A stretch of 64,000 nucleotides of DNA. Origin: Strongyloides papillosus (Eukaryota > Nematoda > Chromadorea > Rhabditida > Strongyloididae). Below the pieces are notes generated by a model, which was not told where the DNA came from, did not search any database, and saw only the letters and a program-made list of their open reading frames with translations. Both the position numbers and the translations under genes were made by a program. The stretch covers positions 372,001-436,000 of the forward strand of contig SRSI01000046.1 in the NCBI GenBank assembly GCA_005656395.1, given 5' to 3'. Each line of letters begins with the position of its first letter. Within the stretch, counting starts at the first letter, position 1. This document shows positions 8,401 to 18,200 of this stretch, piece by piece.

Positions 8401-9600
8401 TGAAAGAAAAATTCGTAATAATCATAAAATTAATACTAACTTTTTTCAATTTACAAGGGTTTTAAAAAAATAAACATTTTGGTTTAGTTTTATGGGAGTA
8501 TTTTAATTTACTCTTTATTACACCTGAATAGCAATTAAAAATCCCATTATTTATCTATTTAAAATAAAATATGGCACTAAAAAGAATCTACTACCCTTTA
8601 ATTTAAAACAAAATTTCGGTTAAAATAATTTTTTCTATAATGGCACATGTCATAATTTCATTAACACATTTTATGGTATATTTGTAACAACATAATGTTG
8701 AAGAAAGAAGTAATGTCAATCTTTTTCTTACAAGGGCATCTATCTAAATATTATTTCAAATATGATGAAATAGTAATTAAGATGATATACCAACTATTGT
8801 TAATGAAAAATATAAAAAAAGTAGTTTGTTTAATAATAAAATGAGACATCTGTTGACAGGAATTTTTACTAGTTTTTTTTCTTGAAAGTTTACCCAATGA
8901 CATACAAAGATGGGATGTAATATGATGTCGGTAAATTTCTTTTAATTATAATTAGTTAAAATAACAATGTAAAACAGATTTTTGATATAAATATAATAAT
9001 ATAAAATATATGGACAAAATATATAATTAATTATCCTAGAAGAAGTGGGGAATGGTGAAATGAAATTACTGAATAAAAAGAAAATTTGAAAAAAAATAAA
9101 ATGAGACACCCTCCTATAAAATATCGTGTTTAGGAGGCTTTCGTGTTTAATAATACCAAAATTTGTGATAATCAAAAAAGAAGAATGATGCAAAAATCAT
9201 GCTACATTATCACACAATCATCTTCATGTTATTCTTTTATTATACTTCATTTTATGAGAAGACAAAAAATTAATGTAGTAGAATGATTACAAAATAATAT
9301 ATAATTTTACAAATACATGTACAATCTATGTGCTAAAGACTTCAGAAAAAAGGTTTTGGTGATAATAATAAAAGTCATGTCCCACGATATGTTGCGTGTA
9401 AATGAAGGATATATAAGGAGAGAGAAGCTGAAGGGGATGATTATGTTGTAGAATGAAGATGGTTTTTGAAGATGATGACACAATCATCATCAAGTACCTA
9501 CAATTTTTACATCTTTTTTCTTTATTGTATTTTATAAAATTTTATTTTTATTTAAAACTTACCTTTTGAAATTTCTTTGGCGTCGTTTATTAGCGTACAT
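712..9600 (-). CDS. ahr-1: Aryl hydrocarbon receptor orthologue (bHLH-PAS transcription factor)
   Basis: Three exons on the minus strand: 9563-9600, 7471-7658 and 712-2408. Phases agree (AG|A, then G|CA), giving 1,923 nt and about 640 residues; C. elegans AHR-1 is about 600. Residues 1-13 ([13 protein letters not shown]) are basic. The bHLH domain follows at about 20-75, with [15 protein letters not shown] in the basic region/helix 1 and [15 protein letters not shown] in helix 2. PAS-A is near 118-185 and PAS-B near 290-390 ([10 protein letters not shown], then [15 protein letters not shown]). The tail of about 230 residues is rich in Ser, Thr, Tyr, Gln and Asn, as expected of an activation region. 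The family acts in the nucleus as a heterodimer with ARNT/AHA-1 on xenobiotic-response elements; in C. elegans it specifies neurons and does not bind dioxin. Intron 2 (2409-7470) contains a DIRS retrotransposon in the opposite orientation, which splicing should remove. The call is secure; exon 1 rests on its match to the nematode N-terminus. Confidence 0.92.
2604..2732 (+). repeat. Left terminal inverted repeat of the DIRS element
   Basis: Positions 2615-2732 are the exact reverse complement of 6694-6811. The outermost bases 2604-2614 (AATTATATGTC) are not in the right repeat but reappear, inverted, in the internal complementary region near 6380-6390. The repeat holds a short palindrome, GGAATTTCGGAATTCC. 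Confidence 0.92.
2806..4107 (+). CDS. DIRS ORF1: gag-like region and N-terminal half of reverse transcriptase
   Basis: This 433-residue ORF opens with [13 protein letters not shown]. Its first 200 or so residues match no domain I recognise and hold the position of DIRS gag. From about residue 285 it reads as RT fingers and palm: [23 protein letters not shown], and SIDLSAAYH with the first catalytic Asp at residue 367, then [13 protein letters not shown]. It stops at 4105-4107, just before the second catalytic motif, which is in the next ORF in another frame. It therefore cannot supply a working RT alone. Either translation shifts frame in the 20-bp overlap or this copy carries an indel. Confidence 0.85.
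   Translation: MAEEPDNNEILGLFDNSTQQPAEESADDQLINALLHNKKSMTLSEQGMKAVSKIFSCKRISHETIESITDRMGVHQDLQFLAPAFSTPYYSKLKMRSVDSNLAKMQDHLLQSVCMLSHNVEAATGDNKSAVLSALINIKYVVDGLSDIRREVAFRNFSPKFNKGLPSVPLDMEEKVTRMDSSERISILPKHAEALFKNVADTPQDLLSFIQRENRKRSYNNTANIEPERYVIINPNMPPNTIHQCLPFWQKIAPTDTVLLDYIINGVDIGIICEPTQHKIGKNKFSSKEEEQFIENEIKDLLRSNSIKEHDNPKWISPLMVVTTSKMRLVLDLSSLNDYIQHFSFKCESIKDVTDLLEPKAFLTSIDLSAAYHSCAVRPHQTEYLGFRWNNKTYIYLVLPFGASSAPRLFYRITNTLTATIRANGIKNDEILR
4088..5428 (+). CDS. DIRS ORF2: C-terminal RT, RNase H and methyltransferase-like domain
   Basis: A 446-residue ORF. The RT catalytic box FYDDFLI is at residues 4-10, directly after the first ATG, and RT thumb sequence follows. RNase H has VYTDACN (Asp170), [20 protein letters not shown] and a closing [11 protein letters not shown]. 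The last 130 residues contain [15 protein letters not shown] and [13 protein letters not shown], the PP-type motif of the methyltransferase-like domain that follows RNase H in DIRS elements. It overlaps ORF1 by 20 bp in the +1 frame. An in-frame TAA at 4082-4084 means it either starts at its own ATG (4088) or is entered by a shift within 4085-4090. Confidence 0.87.
   Translation: MTRFYDDFLITHTDKDLLTRHTEYCMNLLRAAGFSINEKKSELSPKYIIKYRGLVIDTLKEELRLPQDKLDNIIKAARHISNLKRVVARQLYSLLGMIEFSSYANFLTRIKARPLQRAVNKCIGFPPSYNRYVNITTEIRQGLAWYINNIEATNGLRYNQDHASIEVYTDACNVSYGGIVYFPDYTSQSVQGYFTDDLLSKHINEKELMALSFTCFGLLQNTYNKIVNIYCDNTTTLALVHNKGSVNKIFLSSETEKLLDFFYEHRLYINLYHIPGSYNQVADRLSRTMPVTLQGPTEATLTIKAREEIKEFLLNKFNVIISVDLFASYENKFCDKFVTLFEDDRAFRRNAYSFNWQGLIDEEVIAFPPCNLVLRVLRKAGTDKCNLWLVALMWENQNYFPVLISQFGDPILQLYGSNIVNFPDCATPMKNRKHKVGLFRIFFKSH
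5434..6357 (+). CDS. DIRS ORF3: tyrosine recombinase
   Basis: A 307-residue protein starting 5 bp after ORF2. The N-terminal half resembles the SAM-like core-binding fold ([20 protein letters not shown]). The catalytic half has Arg149 in SPQRMNEL, His255 and Arg258 in HNIRG, and the Tyr291 nucleophile in FFKFYHKE, with Trp/His just before it. The full R-H-R-Y set is therefore present and the ORF looks intact. It is expected to insert circular cDNA by recombination rather than by integrase cutting, which fits the lack of a visible target duplication. Its stop codon abuts the internal complementary region. Confidence 0.92.
   Translation: MDPEVSQSIQQSYSVNTQKSYSTHLRNYLNFCKENGIKDKHFSFKNLTKYLSKIATSAAPSTVNTIKNSLVAIAKLRKVTFSSHEKTLLSKLIKGIQVNNYNHDIQKYMTFDLDIILRHIENNPASMEMSIKDLTFTTITLISIVSPQRMNELARMSLDHMTLSDAWANFTIPGRSKNSTATHKFHRMHIQKYANPSLCPLTALSLYLKRTEPIRTSQNLWISYFKPHKNVTGTTLGRWIYNYYLTAGLDIGRPHNIRGAAASKYYEIAGSITNMIEAINWASEHSFFKFYHKEIGNNFGATVLSYK
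6356..6458 (+). repeat. Internal complementary region (ICR) of the DIRS element
   Basis: This region starts at the recombinase stop codon. Its first part (6356-6390) is the reverse complement of the extreme left end. Its second part (6385-6458) is the reverse complement of the extreme right end, with about 6 bp shared at the junction. It therefore mirrors the two termini joined head to tail, the arrangement proposed to template end completion and circle formation in DIRS1. It also contains the palindrome GATATCGTAGATATC. Confidence 0.88.
6694..6873 (-). repeat. Right terminal inverted repeat plus terminal extension of the DIRS element
   Basis: 6694-6811 is the inverted copy of 2615-2732. About 62 bp beyond it (6812-6873) have no copy at the left end but are found inverted in the internal complementary region (from about 6385 to 6446). 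Unequal terminal extensions of this kind are typical of DIRS1-like elements. Confidence 0.9.
7471..7658 (-). CDS. ahr-1: ahr-1 exon 2 (bHLH domain)
   Basis: The exon runs from a pyrimidine-rich TTCTTTCAG acceptor to a GTAAAT donor at 7470. It encodes almost the whole DNA-binding and dimerisation bHLH domain, from IRENVKP to LQIKAHFQ. The open frame continues upstream to a Met at 7754-7756 through an Asn/His/Ser-rich stretch that resembles no AHR N-terminus, so that extension is read as intron. Confidence 0.88.
7659..9562 (-). other. ahr-1 intron 1 (1.9 kb), no gene seen
   Basis: This A+T-rich sequence has stops in all frames. It holds an inverted repeat near 8308-8396 and nothing else I can support. 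The short frame at 8942-9193 (minus) is Phe/Ile/Tyr-rich translation of A+T-rich DNA and is not called. Confidence 0.7.
8308..8396. repeat. Short inverted repeat in ahr-1 intron 1
   Basis: TTCTACTTGATGAT near 8308-8322 recurs inverted as ATCATCAAGTAGAA near 8382-8396, giving a perfect 14-bp stem with a loop of about 60 nt. The loop is unpaired by eye, so a microRNA precursor is not well supported. It may be a regulatory hairpin or a chance match. Confidence 0.35.
9563..9600 (-). CDS. ahr-1: ahr-1 exon 1 (38-nt coding first exon)
   Basis: ATG at 9598-9600 opens a 12-codon stretch, [12 protein letters not shown], plus AG of the next codon, followed by a perfect GTAAGT donor (9557-9562). It matches the start of C. 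elegans AHR-1 as I remember it almost residue for residue. The phase-2 end fits the TTTCAG acceptor just before 7658, completing an Arg codon. It is too short to stand out as an open reading frame. The ATG-led reading frame that runs from 7756 into exon 2 is therefore not the start. Confidence 0.85.
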
Positions 9601-10770
9601 CTTCTTAAAATTTCTTTCTTTTATTATTCTTTACAATAAGTGATTTTTGATATTATATAATAATTACTAAATGTATTATTGTTTATTAGAAAAATATAAT
9701 GATATTATATTGAAAGTAAAGTAGATTGCAATTATTTTGTTTTAGTATATATGTTATAAATTAAGTCAAAAATAAGTTTTGTTTTGATACAATATATTTC
9801 TAATCTAACTGTATAACTTAGATATATACTATAAATAAATAAGTATATCTTTATATTTTTATAAAGAAATATAACGTAAAATCCTTTTCTGTTTATACTT
9901 CAAGTAATATTCTTAACTTTTCTCTATACATCTTCTTTAATTTTTTCTATCTTCATCTAATCATAATGAAGGGGCGGGATAGGGGTGGAAATTATATGTA
10001 TCTTACTCCACAGTACTTTAAAAAGATATCAATATACATATATAGATACTTTTAATATCTATTTACATTTAAAATTGAATATCTACCTTCTTGAAAATTG
10101 AGATGGAAAACCAATTTTAATAAAAATTTGTCTATCTTCATTTTTTTATTACCATGTTTAGAATTTATATTCCAAAGTTCTTAAAATAAAATAGATTTGA
10201 AAATAAGTATTAATTTACTTTTGAAATTGTATTTTAAAAAATTTTTTATAGTTACCAGACTATATGACATAAATTGCGTGATAATTTATCAATATCATTT
10301 TCTATGGAATAATGGATTTATTCTTCAATAACACGACTAAATTGTTTTAAAATATGATATTATTATAATTCACCTACAATATATTTTTATTATTATTTAA
10401 GAAAGCAATAATTTTTCTATATACCTTTAAAAGTAATTGACATAATGAACTTTTTTTAATAACATTAAAGGACGATATTATCTTGAAATTTTTAAATAGT
10501 AACTCACATTTTTATAACTCAATAAAGAATTCTTAATATAAAATATATCTCTTTTATGGTGATTTATAAAATATGTAAGTATAATCATTTAATATTCTAA
10601 ACCATCAAAAAGAAGCGCCTTTTCCATGAGATGGCACGATATTTTTATGATTTCTATAAATATTAATAGCATTCTTTTGATGCCATAAAAAGAAGAAAAT
10701 ATCTATTAACTATTTTCTTAAATTTAAATAATCTCAACTGCATAAAAAAACTTATGATGTCGATTTGACC

Positions 10771-10852
10771 CATACATTTCATACAAAAAATAGGCAAACC
10801 GTGAAAGCACATTATACCCCCACGGTTTTACCTATTTTGATGATTGGTTATG
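10771..10852 (+). ncRNA. Candidate hairpin RNA (possible microRNA precursor)
   Basis: The arms 10771-10803 and about 10821-10852 pair along roughly 30 nt. The core pairs AATAGGCAAACCGTG with CACGGTTTTACCTATT with one mismatch and one bulge. TCAT/ATGA and CATA/TATG pairs extend the stem, and a loop of about 17 nt closes it. Size and imperfections suit a pre-miRNA on either strand, but I do not recognise a known miRNA seed, and A+T-rich DNA gives chance hairpins. Confidence 0.3.
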
Positions 10853-11664
10853 TTAACATCACCTGCAAGTGATAATATTTGAGAATTGTCAGTCAAACCG
10901 ATATTTTTAGTCTTTCTGTAGATTTCATTATCATATTTATTAATAATATCATCTACCAAAACATAATTCCTATACTTGACATTTGAAAATAATGAAAATC
11001 TCGAAAAAAACTTTTTAAATAATGTATTAATCCCTTTCAGAAAAATAAAAATAATCTACACAGATGTTGAAAGTAATTTACATCACGATCCTGTGATAAT
11101 CTTCAATCAAATTCATGCAATTCTTGTTTAAAATTTAGTTTTATAAACAAAAATTATGAAGAATAGTAAATAAGTTTTCCTATTACTGAAAGATAATATG
11201 AATATTGCGAAACATTCCTCAGATACAAAAGAAATCGGTGATTCTTAATTATTGATTCAATGATTGTGTTAATATATTTACAATAATGATCGGAGGTTTC
11301 CATTATTTCAGTGATATACAATGAGAATAATTTTTTAATTTTAGAAAAATAAACTTTTTAAGAATGTTTTTTTGTTTGTTGATAAAAGATATCATATTTA
11401 AATAAAATTTATTTTGTTATTTAAAAAAAGTCAAATAAATGTATATTTTAATTATAAAGTTTGATAATTATTACGAAGTATCTAAATATCGCATAAATAA
11501 AAAAAAAATACTAATTGATCGATAAAAGTTGTATGTGGTTTAATTAAGTTAAATATACTTCTTTTTTTTAATATTTACATTGCATTATTAACTAATTATA
11601 AACATAATAAACTAATATTTTTAATTAAAATGTAAACTTTTAAATAATATAAATGTAATTTTAT

Positions 11665-11894
11665 TTTTCCGGAGCGGCTTGCCTTGATAGTGCAATGGTC
11701 TATGAGATAACTTATAGATTTAACGAGACATGTCCGAATTCCTGGTAGCGCGAATGTCTTTGCGCACTTTTAGATAATTCATTATAAAAATTGTTACATC
11801 TAAGAATTGTCAAAAATGTATAAAAACATTCGCGCTACCAGGAGTTCGAACATGCCATGTTATTTTTGTAAGTGAAGCAAGTTTCGCGGAAAAA
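11665..11894. repeat. Foldback (MITE-like) inverted-repeat element
   Basis: Arms 11727-11760 and 11823-11856 are 34 bp each and complementary at about 29 positions around the shared core CCTGGTAGCGCGAATGT. Weaker outer pairing continues (TTTTCCGGAGCGGCTTGC near 11665 against GCAAGTTTCGCGGAAAA near 11877-11893). The whole is a foldback of about 230 bp, G+C rich compared with its flanks. TAGTGCAATGG (11690-11700) fits the pol III A-box consensus, and GTCCGAATTC / GTTCGAACTC in the arms resemble a B box, so descent from a tRNA-like sequence is possible. No clear tRNA cloverleaf can be folded by eye. Confidence 0.5.
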
Positions 11895-12162
11895 AAAATA
11901 TTATACTCATATTAATTGTTTTTTTAGTTAGTAATTAGATAATGAAGTATTTTATACTTTAGAAATATTAGATTTCCTGTGCATGAGTATCAGTATCTTT
12001 ATCAAAAAAAATTCTTTAAATTACATAAATGCAAATGAGTAGAGAAAAAAAACTTGTAAAAAAAATTTTATTAGTGTAAATTTGAAATAACCCGGTAAAA
12101 ATTGGCAATACAAAATAAGCAAATTAAAATTAATTCTTTTCTCCCATATAAATACTTTAAAA

Positions 12163-15100
12163 CTATTTACTATCTCCAGTTGGTTTTTTATTTTTCCTCC
12201 TTCCCATTGGTGGACCATTTTTTGGTGCTTGAAATAGAGGCAGTGATTGTTCAGCCGTTGCTGTATAAGGTGGTGGTGGTTCAACAACTATAACACTAGG
12301 TTGTGGTTGAATAATTTGTAATCCTGATGAAGGTATTGATGCAACCGATGGTGGTTTAGGAGGATTTTGAGCTCCCGAAGTGGTGATACGTTCCCTGTTT
12401 GAAGACACATTTGGATTAGTAGGTGGTTGCGGTGGTGAAATTAAAGGTGGTGCCGATGGATTTGGTGGATTCCTAGATGATGAAATTCCTCTTGAATTAC
12501 CAACTGCTGTTTCAACAGAAGGTCCACCTGTTCTTTGCCTTTTTTGACGTTTCTGCCTATTTGCTGGTGCCACAACAGCTCTTTGATTTTGATTGGCACT
12601 GCGTTGCTGATTACTAGATGAAGATGGTTGTACTGAGTATGCACCATTAGTAGGACCACGTCTTCTTCTAACAAGAGTTCCTGGATGTCTAAGTGTATCA
12701 TAGAAAGACTGAGCAGGTAATTTATTGGGATTAGTAGAAGGTGTATGGACAGCACAACATTTAACAAATAGTGCCATAAGTACCAATAAAACAAAACCAG
12801 AGCCTATACAAAAATACCAATGTTCAGTTATCCATTCTCTAATCGTTTTAATTGTTTGTTTGTTAAATACAAGATTTCTTAATCTTGCCAATGGTCCATT
12901 AGAATCAACAGAGCGACATTTTCTAAATATATCACAATATCCTCTGTAATTATTACACGGAGAACCTGGATGTAAAAGAAGACCATTTAATCCTTCTCTA
13001 CCTTTTTGTTCAAACTTTCCATTGCTAAATTCTTCAAGATCCATTGTACTTATACACTTTCCATTTTTTTCACATGCTAAATGGCATAAAATATCTGGTG
13101 CTCCCTCTGTTAAAAAACAATCTTTTAAACCAACATAAGAACAAATACTTCCATTACAATTACCATTTTGACATACTTTAGTTGAATCTTGACATGGTGA
13201 ACCATTTGGTTTATTGAGACTATCAGGACATGAAGGTGAATAACCATCACAAAATTGTTTGTACTGACAATCATTCTCTTCTCTACAAACTCTTTTTTCT
13301 AAACTTGGAACAAAATCACAATTCTTAGCTTCACAACATTGTCCCTCTGATGGTGAGCATCTAACACCAGATTTTCTTTTACATGCACCTATACCTTGGA
13401 TAACACCATTGATTTCATGTGGTGTACAGCATTTATCTGCCATCATAAGACATTCTGTATCAGAAAATCCACAATCGCATTCTTCACCAGGCTCTTTTAT
13501 TTGATTGCCACAGAATGCTGATGTACGCTCCTGGAAACAATTTCTTTTGCCATTTATAGTATATGACGGATGATGAGAATATAAATTAGGTGGTTGTCTT
13601 AGAACTTCAAATAGAACATTTGAAATATTTTGTATAGAACACTTAGAAAAACGATCATTGTTTTTTTTGTCACCTGATGTTGCAGAAGCAAACATTAAAA
13701 AGTTACCATCAGGTAAACCAGGCTGACATTCAATAGGAAAATCATGTGGTGAACCAAAATTATGTCCTATTTCATGAGCTAATGTCAATTGTGAAACTCT
13801 TTCAGGAACTCTATTACCATAATTAACAAGTGTTACAATACCAGTATTTAAACTTCTATATACCCAACCTCTTGATCCTTCATTGTATCTTTGATATGTC
13901 TGACATATACCACCGGCAGTTATAGCACTTGGTGAGGCAACCCATGCAAGTCCAAGAGTACCACCAATGAAATCTCTATATGTTAATGCATATGCTAAAC
14001 AAAAAGCGGAATGATTTTTTTTAGAATTTAAATTTAAAAAGTTTGATACATCAACATTTTCTTCGCAAAATGGGTTATCTGATCCTTTAACTGGTTGTCC
14101 ATTTTCACAGGTATCAGGTGAGTAGATGGATGTTCGTTGAATGACAAAATTTAATCCTTTAACACCATTAAAATTTGTTCTTTCATAAATTTGATTAACA
14201 GCTTTAATATGATTATAAAATAAATCTATAATTATTTCACGTGTTCTAATTGGATCTTTGTTTCCTTCTTTATAATAAAAATGTTCATATAATTTATGAT
14301 CAGCTTGAAGATAAATATTACATGTTCTTACTCTATATAACTTCTCATTATTGATATCATCTTGTTCAATAAAATGTAAATTACGTTTAGGTCTTCTTAA
14401 ACGATGCTTTGTTTTGTTATTCATCACAAAATATGAAAATGTATCACGTGAAGGTATTGAAATTGAGTAAGGTATCTCATCATCATCATCCTCAATAATA
14501 TTTTCTTGATATCCTAATGGGATGTCTTCAAGAATAACACTCTCCTGAATCCTTTTCATTTCTTTTGCTATTTCATCATCAATACCACATGTATGAGAGT
14601 ATATTGTATTATCATTACTAGAGGTAGTATCTCTTGTCATTCTTGATCTTTTATTATGATTTATGTTTTCGTCATGATATATAATAGAATGATATGTCTT
14701 TGGTAAATTATTTTTATCAAAATATTTATTAACTGTTTCAATTGTATATGTATTTCCATCGGTTGTATGAATTTGTCCATTAAATATACCATCAAAAATT
14801 GATCCATATACATGGGAATGTGGATCATCTTTTAAATATCCTTCGTAAAGGAAACTTTTAGGTTCTCTAATTTCAAAATCCAAATTCCCATCAATATCAG
14901 TGATATGGTCATGAGCAAAGACTCCTGTTTCTTCATTGATAGGATTTAATAATAAGTGAAACCGCCTTAAAAAACCAATAATATTATATTTTTTAATTAT
15001 ATTTTATGTTACCTTTTGAATGCTGTAAACTTTAATTCAACAAACCCGTTACCATTATTAAATTCTTTCCCATTTCTTTTGTCTTCCCACCTATTATTTA

Positions 15101-15275
15101 TAGGCTTATAATTCAAGGTTTCATAGTAATCAAGAAATTTATTTAATCCATTTAAGGTAGATAAAATATTTAGGATAAATAAAAATAGAAGGATATGTTT
15201 GTGTCTGGTATTCCTAATATTACGAACAAATGATGATAAGGAAAATGAAGATTGGGAAATATTCATATCTCTCAC
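12163..15275 (-). CDS. sup-17: ADAM10 / SUP-17 (Kuzbanian) membrane metalloprotease
   Basis: Two exons, 15013-15275 and 12163-14965, are joined by a 47-nt intron in phase 2 (AG|G), giving about 1,021 residues. The N-terminus has a hydrophobic signal segment (ILLFLFILNILSTLNG, about 27-43). A prodomain follows, with a possible cysteine switch (HTCGIDDE, near 213) and a convertase site RLRRPKR (near 277). The reprolysin domain has the zinc site HEIGHNFGSPHD at 485-496 and the ADAM10-type Met-turn region FASATSGDK. A Cys-rich disintegrin/stalk region contains the ADAM10-type LHPGSPCNNYRGYCD. The transmembrane helix is at about 803-826. The basic, Pro-rich tail (RRRRGP, PPKPPS, PPPPYTA) runs about 195 residues, longer than I remember for C. 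elegans SUP-17, and could bind SH3 or WW domains. The enzyme sheds Notch-type receptors (LIN-12/GLP-1 in worms). Orthology to ADAM10 rather than ADAM17 is supported by SLNTGIVTLVNYG and PLARLRNLVF. The alternative start at Met4 cannot be excluded. Confidence 0.95.
15013..15275 (-). CDS. sup-17: sup-17 exon 1 (signal peptide)
   Basis: The first coding exon has 87 codons plus AG, with a GTAACA donor at 15012. It encodes MRDMNISQSSF and the hydrophobic signal region, then the start of the prodomain (LNKFLDYYETLNYKP). The reading joins exon 2 as FKR-RFHLLLNP without loss of frame. Confidence 0.88.
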
Positions 15276-18200
15276 TCTTCAAAATATTTAAAAATGTTTT
15301 TTTAAATATATTGTCATTTAACTTTATAATAAATACACACTGGAAAGAAAGACTTTTTTAAATAGTTGTGAATGAAGCTGCTTATTTGTGATTATGTGAA
15401 GATGACTAAAAAAATTAATATATAAAATAAAGTTACCTTATTCATTTATAATATAGAAAAAAATGTATATAAATAATAATCATTTTAAATCAATGGAAGG
15501 TAAATATGTTTTTATATAGAAATAATATATAACAGTGATATATAAATGGGATGTAAAAAAAAATTAAATTTAAGTGTTACAAGGCAACCATAGTTAATTA
15601 TGTATATAAAAATCACGGTAAAATAGAGAAGAAAAAAAAGTTTTTTGAAGACCATAATTACAAATAAAATTGCTAGGCATATAATAAAAATAAAATAAAT
15701 CTACACTATTCTTTATATGTAATAAATGTATATATTCCAAATAAAAGTCAATCTATTCTCCATCATCTCATCTTCAATTGGGGATCGGTAGTGTTTGGTG
15801 TTAAGTTATAAATATATATATATATTTACAATATTAATGTTATTGAAGGACAACAAAAGGAAATGTGTGGTAAAGGAGATATATAGGAAAAAAAAGGAAG
15901 ATAAAGGATAATAAAGTTAGGAGTTTTATGTACCTTATTTATTTGTTTAATGGAATTAAAAGTGAAAAATAGTTAATTAAACAATTATTTTTAAATAAAT
16001 CTAATATTTATTTATTTGTTTATCAAAAGAATTGCTTAAGAAATGAAGAAATTGATATATTTTGTCAAGATGTTAATTGTGAAATTTCGTTTTTTATAAT
16101 ACTACATGTATGTGTATTAGTGGTGGGAATATATATAATTGTATTGTGATTTACAGTGACCTCAAATGTCCACCTCATGTTTAATGGAAAATAAATGTAG
16201 AGGAAGTACTATACAAGATAATGATGAATAAAAATAATTGCGGTATATCTAATAATATAAAAATTTGAATGAAAAAATTATAAAACGTTTTTAAAATGGT
16301 TAATTTTGAAAGAGATATAGTAAGTACATATTAAAAAAAAGAACTTTAAGTAGATTTCGAAATAAAAATAATAAAACGAGTGTATCATTGATAGTATAAA
16401 TCGGATTTTGTGATGGGTTTAATTTTAAATACAATTGAGGTATATATATATTAGTAGGATGAAGGTTAAGAACATTGTCATTTATATTATGATAAAATAT
16501 GTTATAACAATTATAATACACATATATTTTAAATGTGATTTTTAACGGTAGATTGTAAGAAAATGTTTGCTAAATATTTTGAAGGAGACAATTATATACA
16601 GCTTCATTGGTTATATATTGACCAGCATAAATAAAATGGTCATCTAGGAAGTTATATGCATTGTGTACATCTCTTCACAAAAGTGGGAAACTGATAAAGA
16701 ATTAATGGTAGGTAGTGAGAAAGTTAAATATAATCAAAAAGAAAGGTAAGATATATGGTGGATTAATGATAGAATAATATAAATACTTTTTTCAATGACA
16801 TATATATTTTATTTCCACATTATTTCATTTTATAATGTTTAATTATAAAATACAAATTTAAAAAGAGTAAACACTTATTTTCTTGTAATATTTTTAAAAA
16901 ATATATTCAATTAGTGTAAAAGAATTTATAGAAAAATATAATAATAAAATTTAAAAATACATATGAATCATTTTCTTAAGATTGGTATATTGTACATTAA
17001 AATGATTTTATGATGAATACAGGACAAAAAGATACTAAAACTTTGGCGTTTAACTCTAACTGAAGGGAAAATCAATAGATATATCTAACCAATACTCTAA
17101 AAACGCTTTTTTTGGAATGGCACTAATGACGCCACTCATGGAAATGTTTTTAAGAAAGTACTAAAGAAATTGTCTACTGATATATTTAACAGGGCAGATG
17201 GCTATTTAGAATCAAAAGTTTTACTCTTCTTGCTTGTATCTACCAGGAAAACTTAATTTGTAACTTTAGGCTATGTTTGAGATGAATAAACGTATTTAGT
17301 GATAATGCTATAAAAAGTATTTTAGACTATCAATCATTAAAAGAGAATTATTAATATTCGAGTAACGAAATTGTTAAAAAATGAGGCGAGTAGTAAATAT
17401 TACACTTAAAAGAATAATTAAAATAAAAGTATATAAAAAGTTGAAATTTTAAAGATGATTATATAAGTAGCATATGATTTCCCAATAGAAACATTTTATG
17501 GTACCAGTTATATGAAGAACAAGGTCATTTTTAGATAGCATATTTAAAAGGAGACAAGGAATTTAAATGTTAAATTTTTTAGTTTCATTTATAACTCCTA
17601 TTATAGCGTTTTGTTAGCTTGAAAAAAAGTTTTTTAGATGAATTATTTAGATTGCATAAGAAATGATTGTTAAGTATACATTTTTGACAAAAATAATTTT
17701 GACCTTGATGATTGACTTTGTTAACTGTCAGCTTAATACTTCTACTTTATTTAAAACATGAGTATGATATTTTTTACAAGCTATAGAAAAAATGTTATTC
17801 GATAATTTAGGTATCATTTGGTAATATCTAATAAATAATAGTAACATTATCTTGATACATGCATTTTACAATAAACTTAATAAAAGTTTTATTCAAAACT
17901 TGTTTACAAAAATATAAAAGCTTCAATAATTGTGAGGTGAAACAAAAATTTTATTTCTTTTGATTAATATTTATTTACGCATATCAAAGCGGAACCAAAC
18001 GTTTTAAAATCTTCTCTTATTTTTTTAAATATCAAAAATTGATGTTAATAAAATAATGTAAAGTCCCTTTTGATTTCCAGATAAAAAGTTGTATAATGGG
18101 GTATTTAAATACCATTAAAATTAAAATATATAATATTGAGGAAAATTTATATTTTTATCCCTCAATAAAAAAGATTACTTTTTTAAATATTTATGAATAT

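Larger units (their letters stand above)
9601..12162. other. Intergenic spacer between ahr-1 and sup-17
   Basis: About 2.5 kb of A+T-rich DNA upstream of ahr-1 and downstream of sup-17. It presumably contains the ahr-1 promoter. Apart from the hairpin at 10771-10852 and the foldback at 11665-11894, nothing codes or repeats visibly. Confidence 0.6.

Noticed and set aside
8942..9193. 83-codon minus-strand ORF
   Set aside because: Phe/Ile/Tyr-rich translation of A+T-rich intron DNA with no recognisable domain.
11680..11750. A functional tRNA gene
   Set aside because: Only box-like motifs are present; T-arm and acceptor stems do not pair.
12021..12293. Short ORFs on both strands over the sup-17 3' end
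   Set aside because: Frame-shifted and antisense shadows of the Pro-rich tail and its A+T-rich 3' UTR.
16300..16521. 73-codon minus-strand ORF
   Set aside because: Asn/Tyr/Leu low complexity in a spacer; no splice partner or family.
17030..17290. Decayed transposon in a slightly less A+T-rich patch
   Set aside because: No terminal repeats, ORF remnant or duplicated flanks could be seen.
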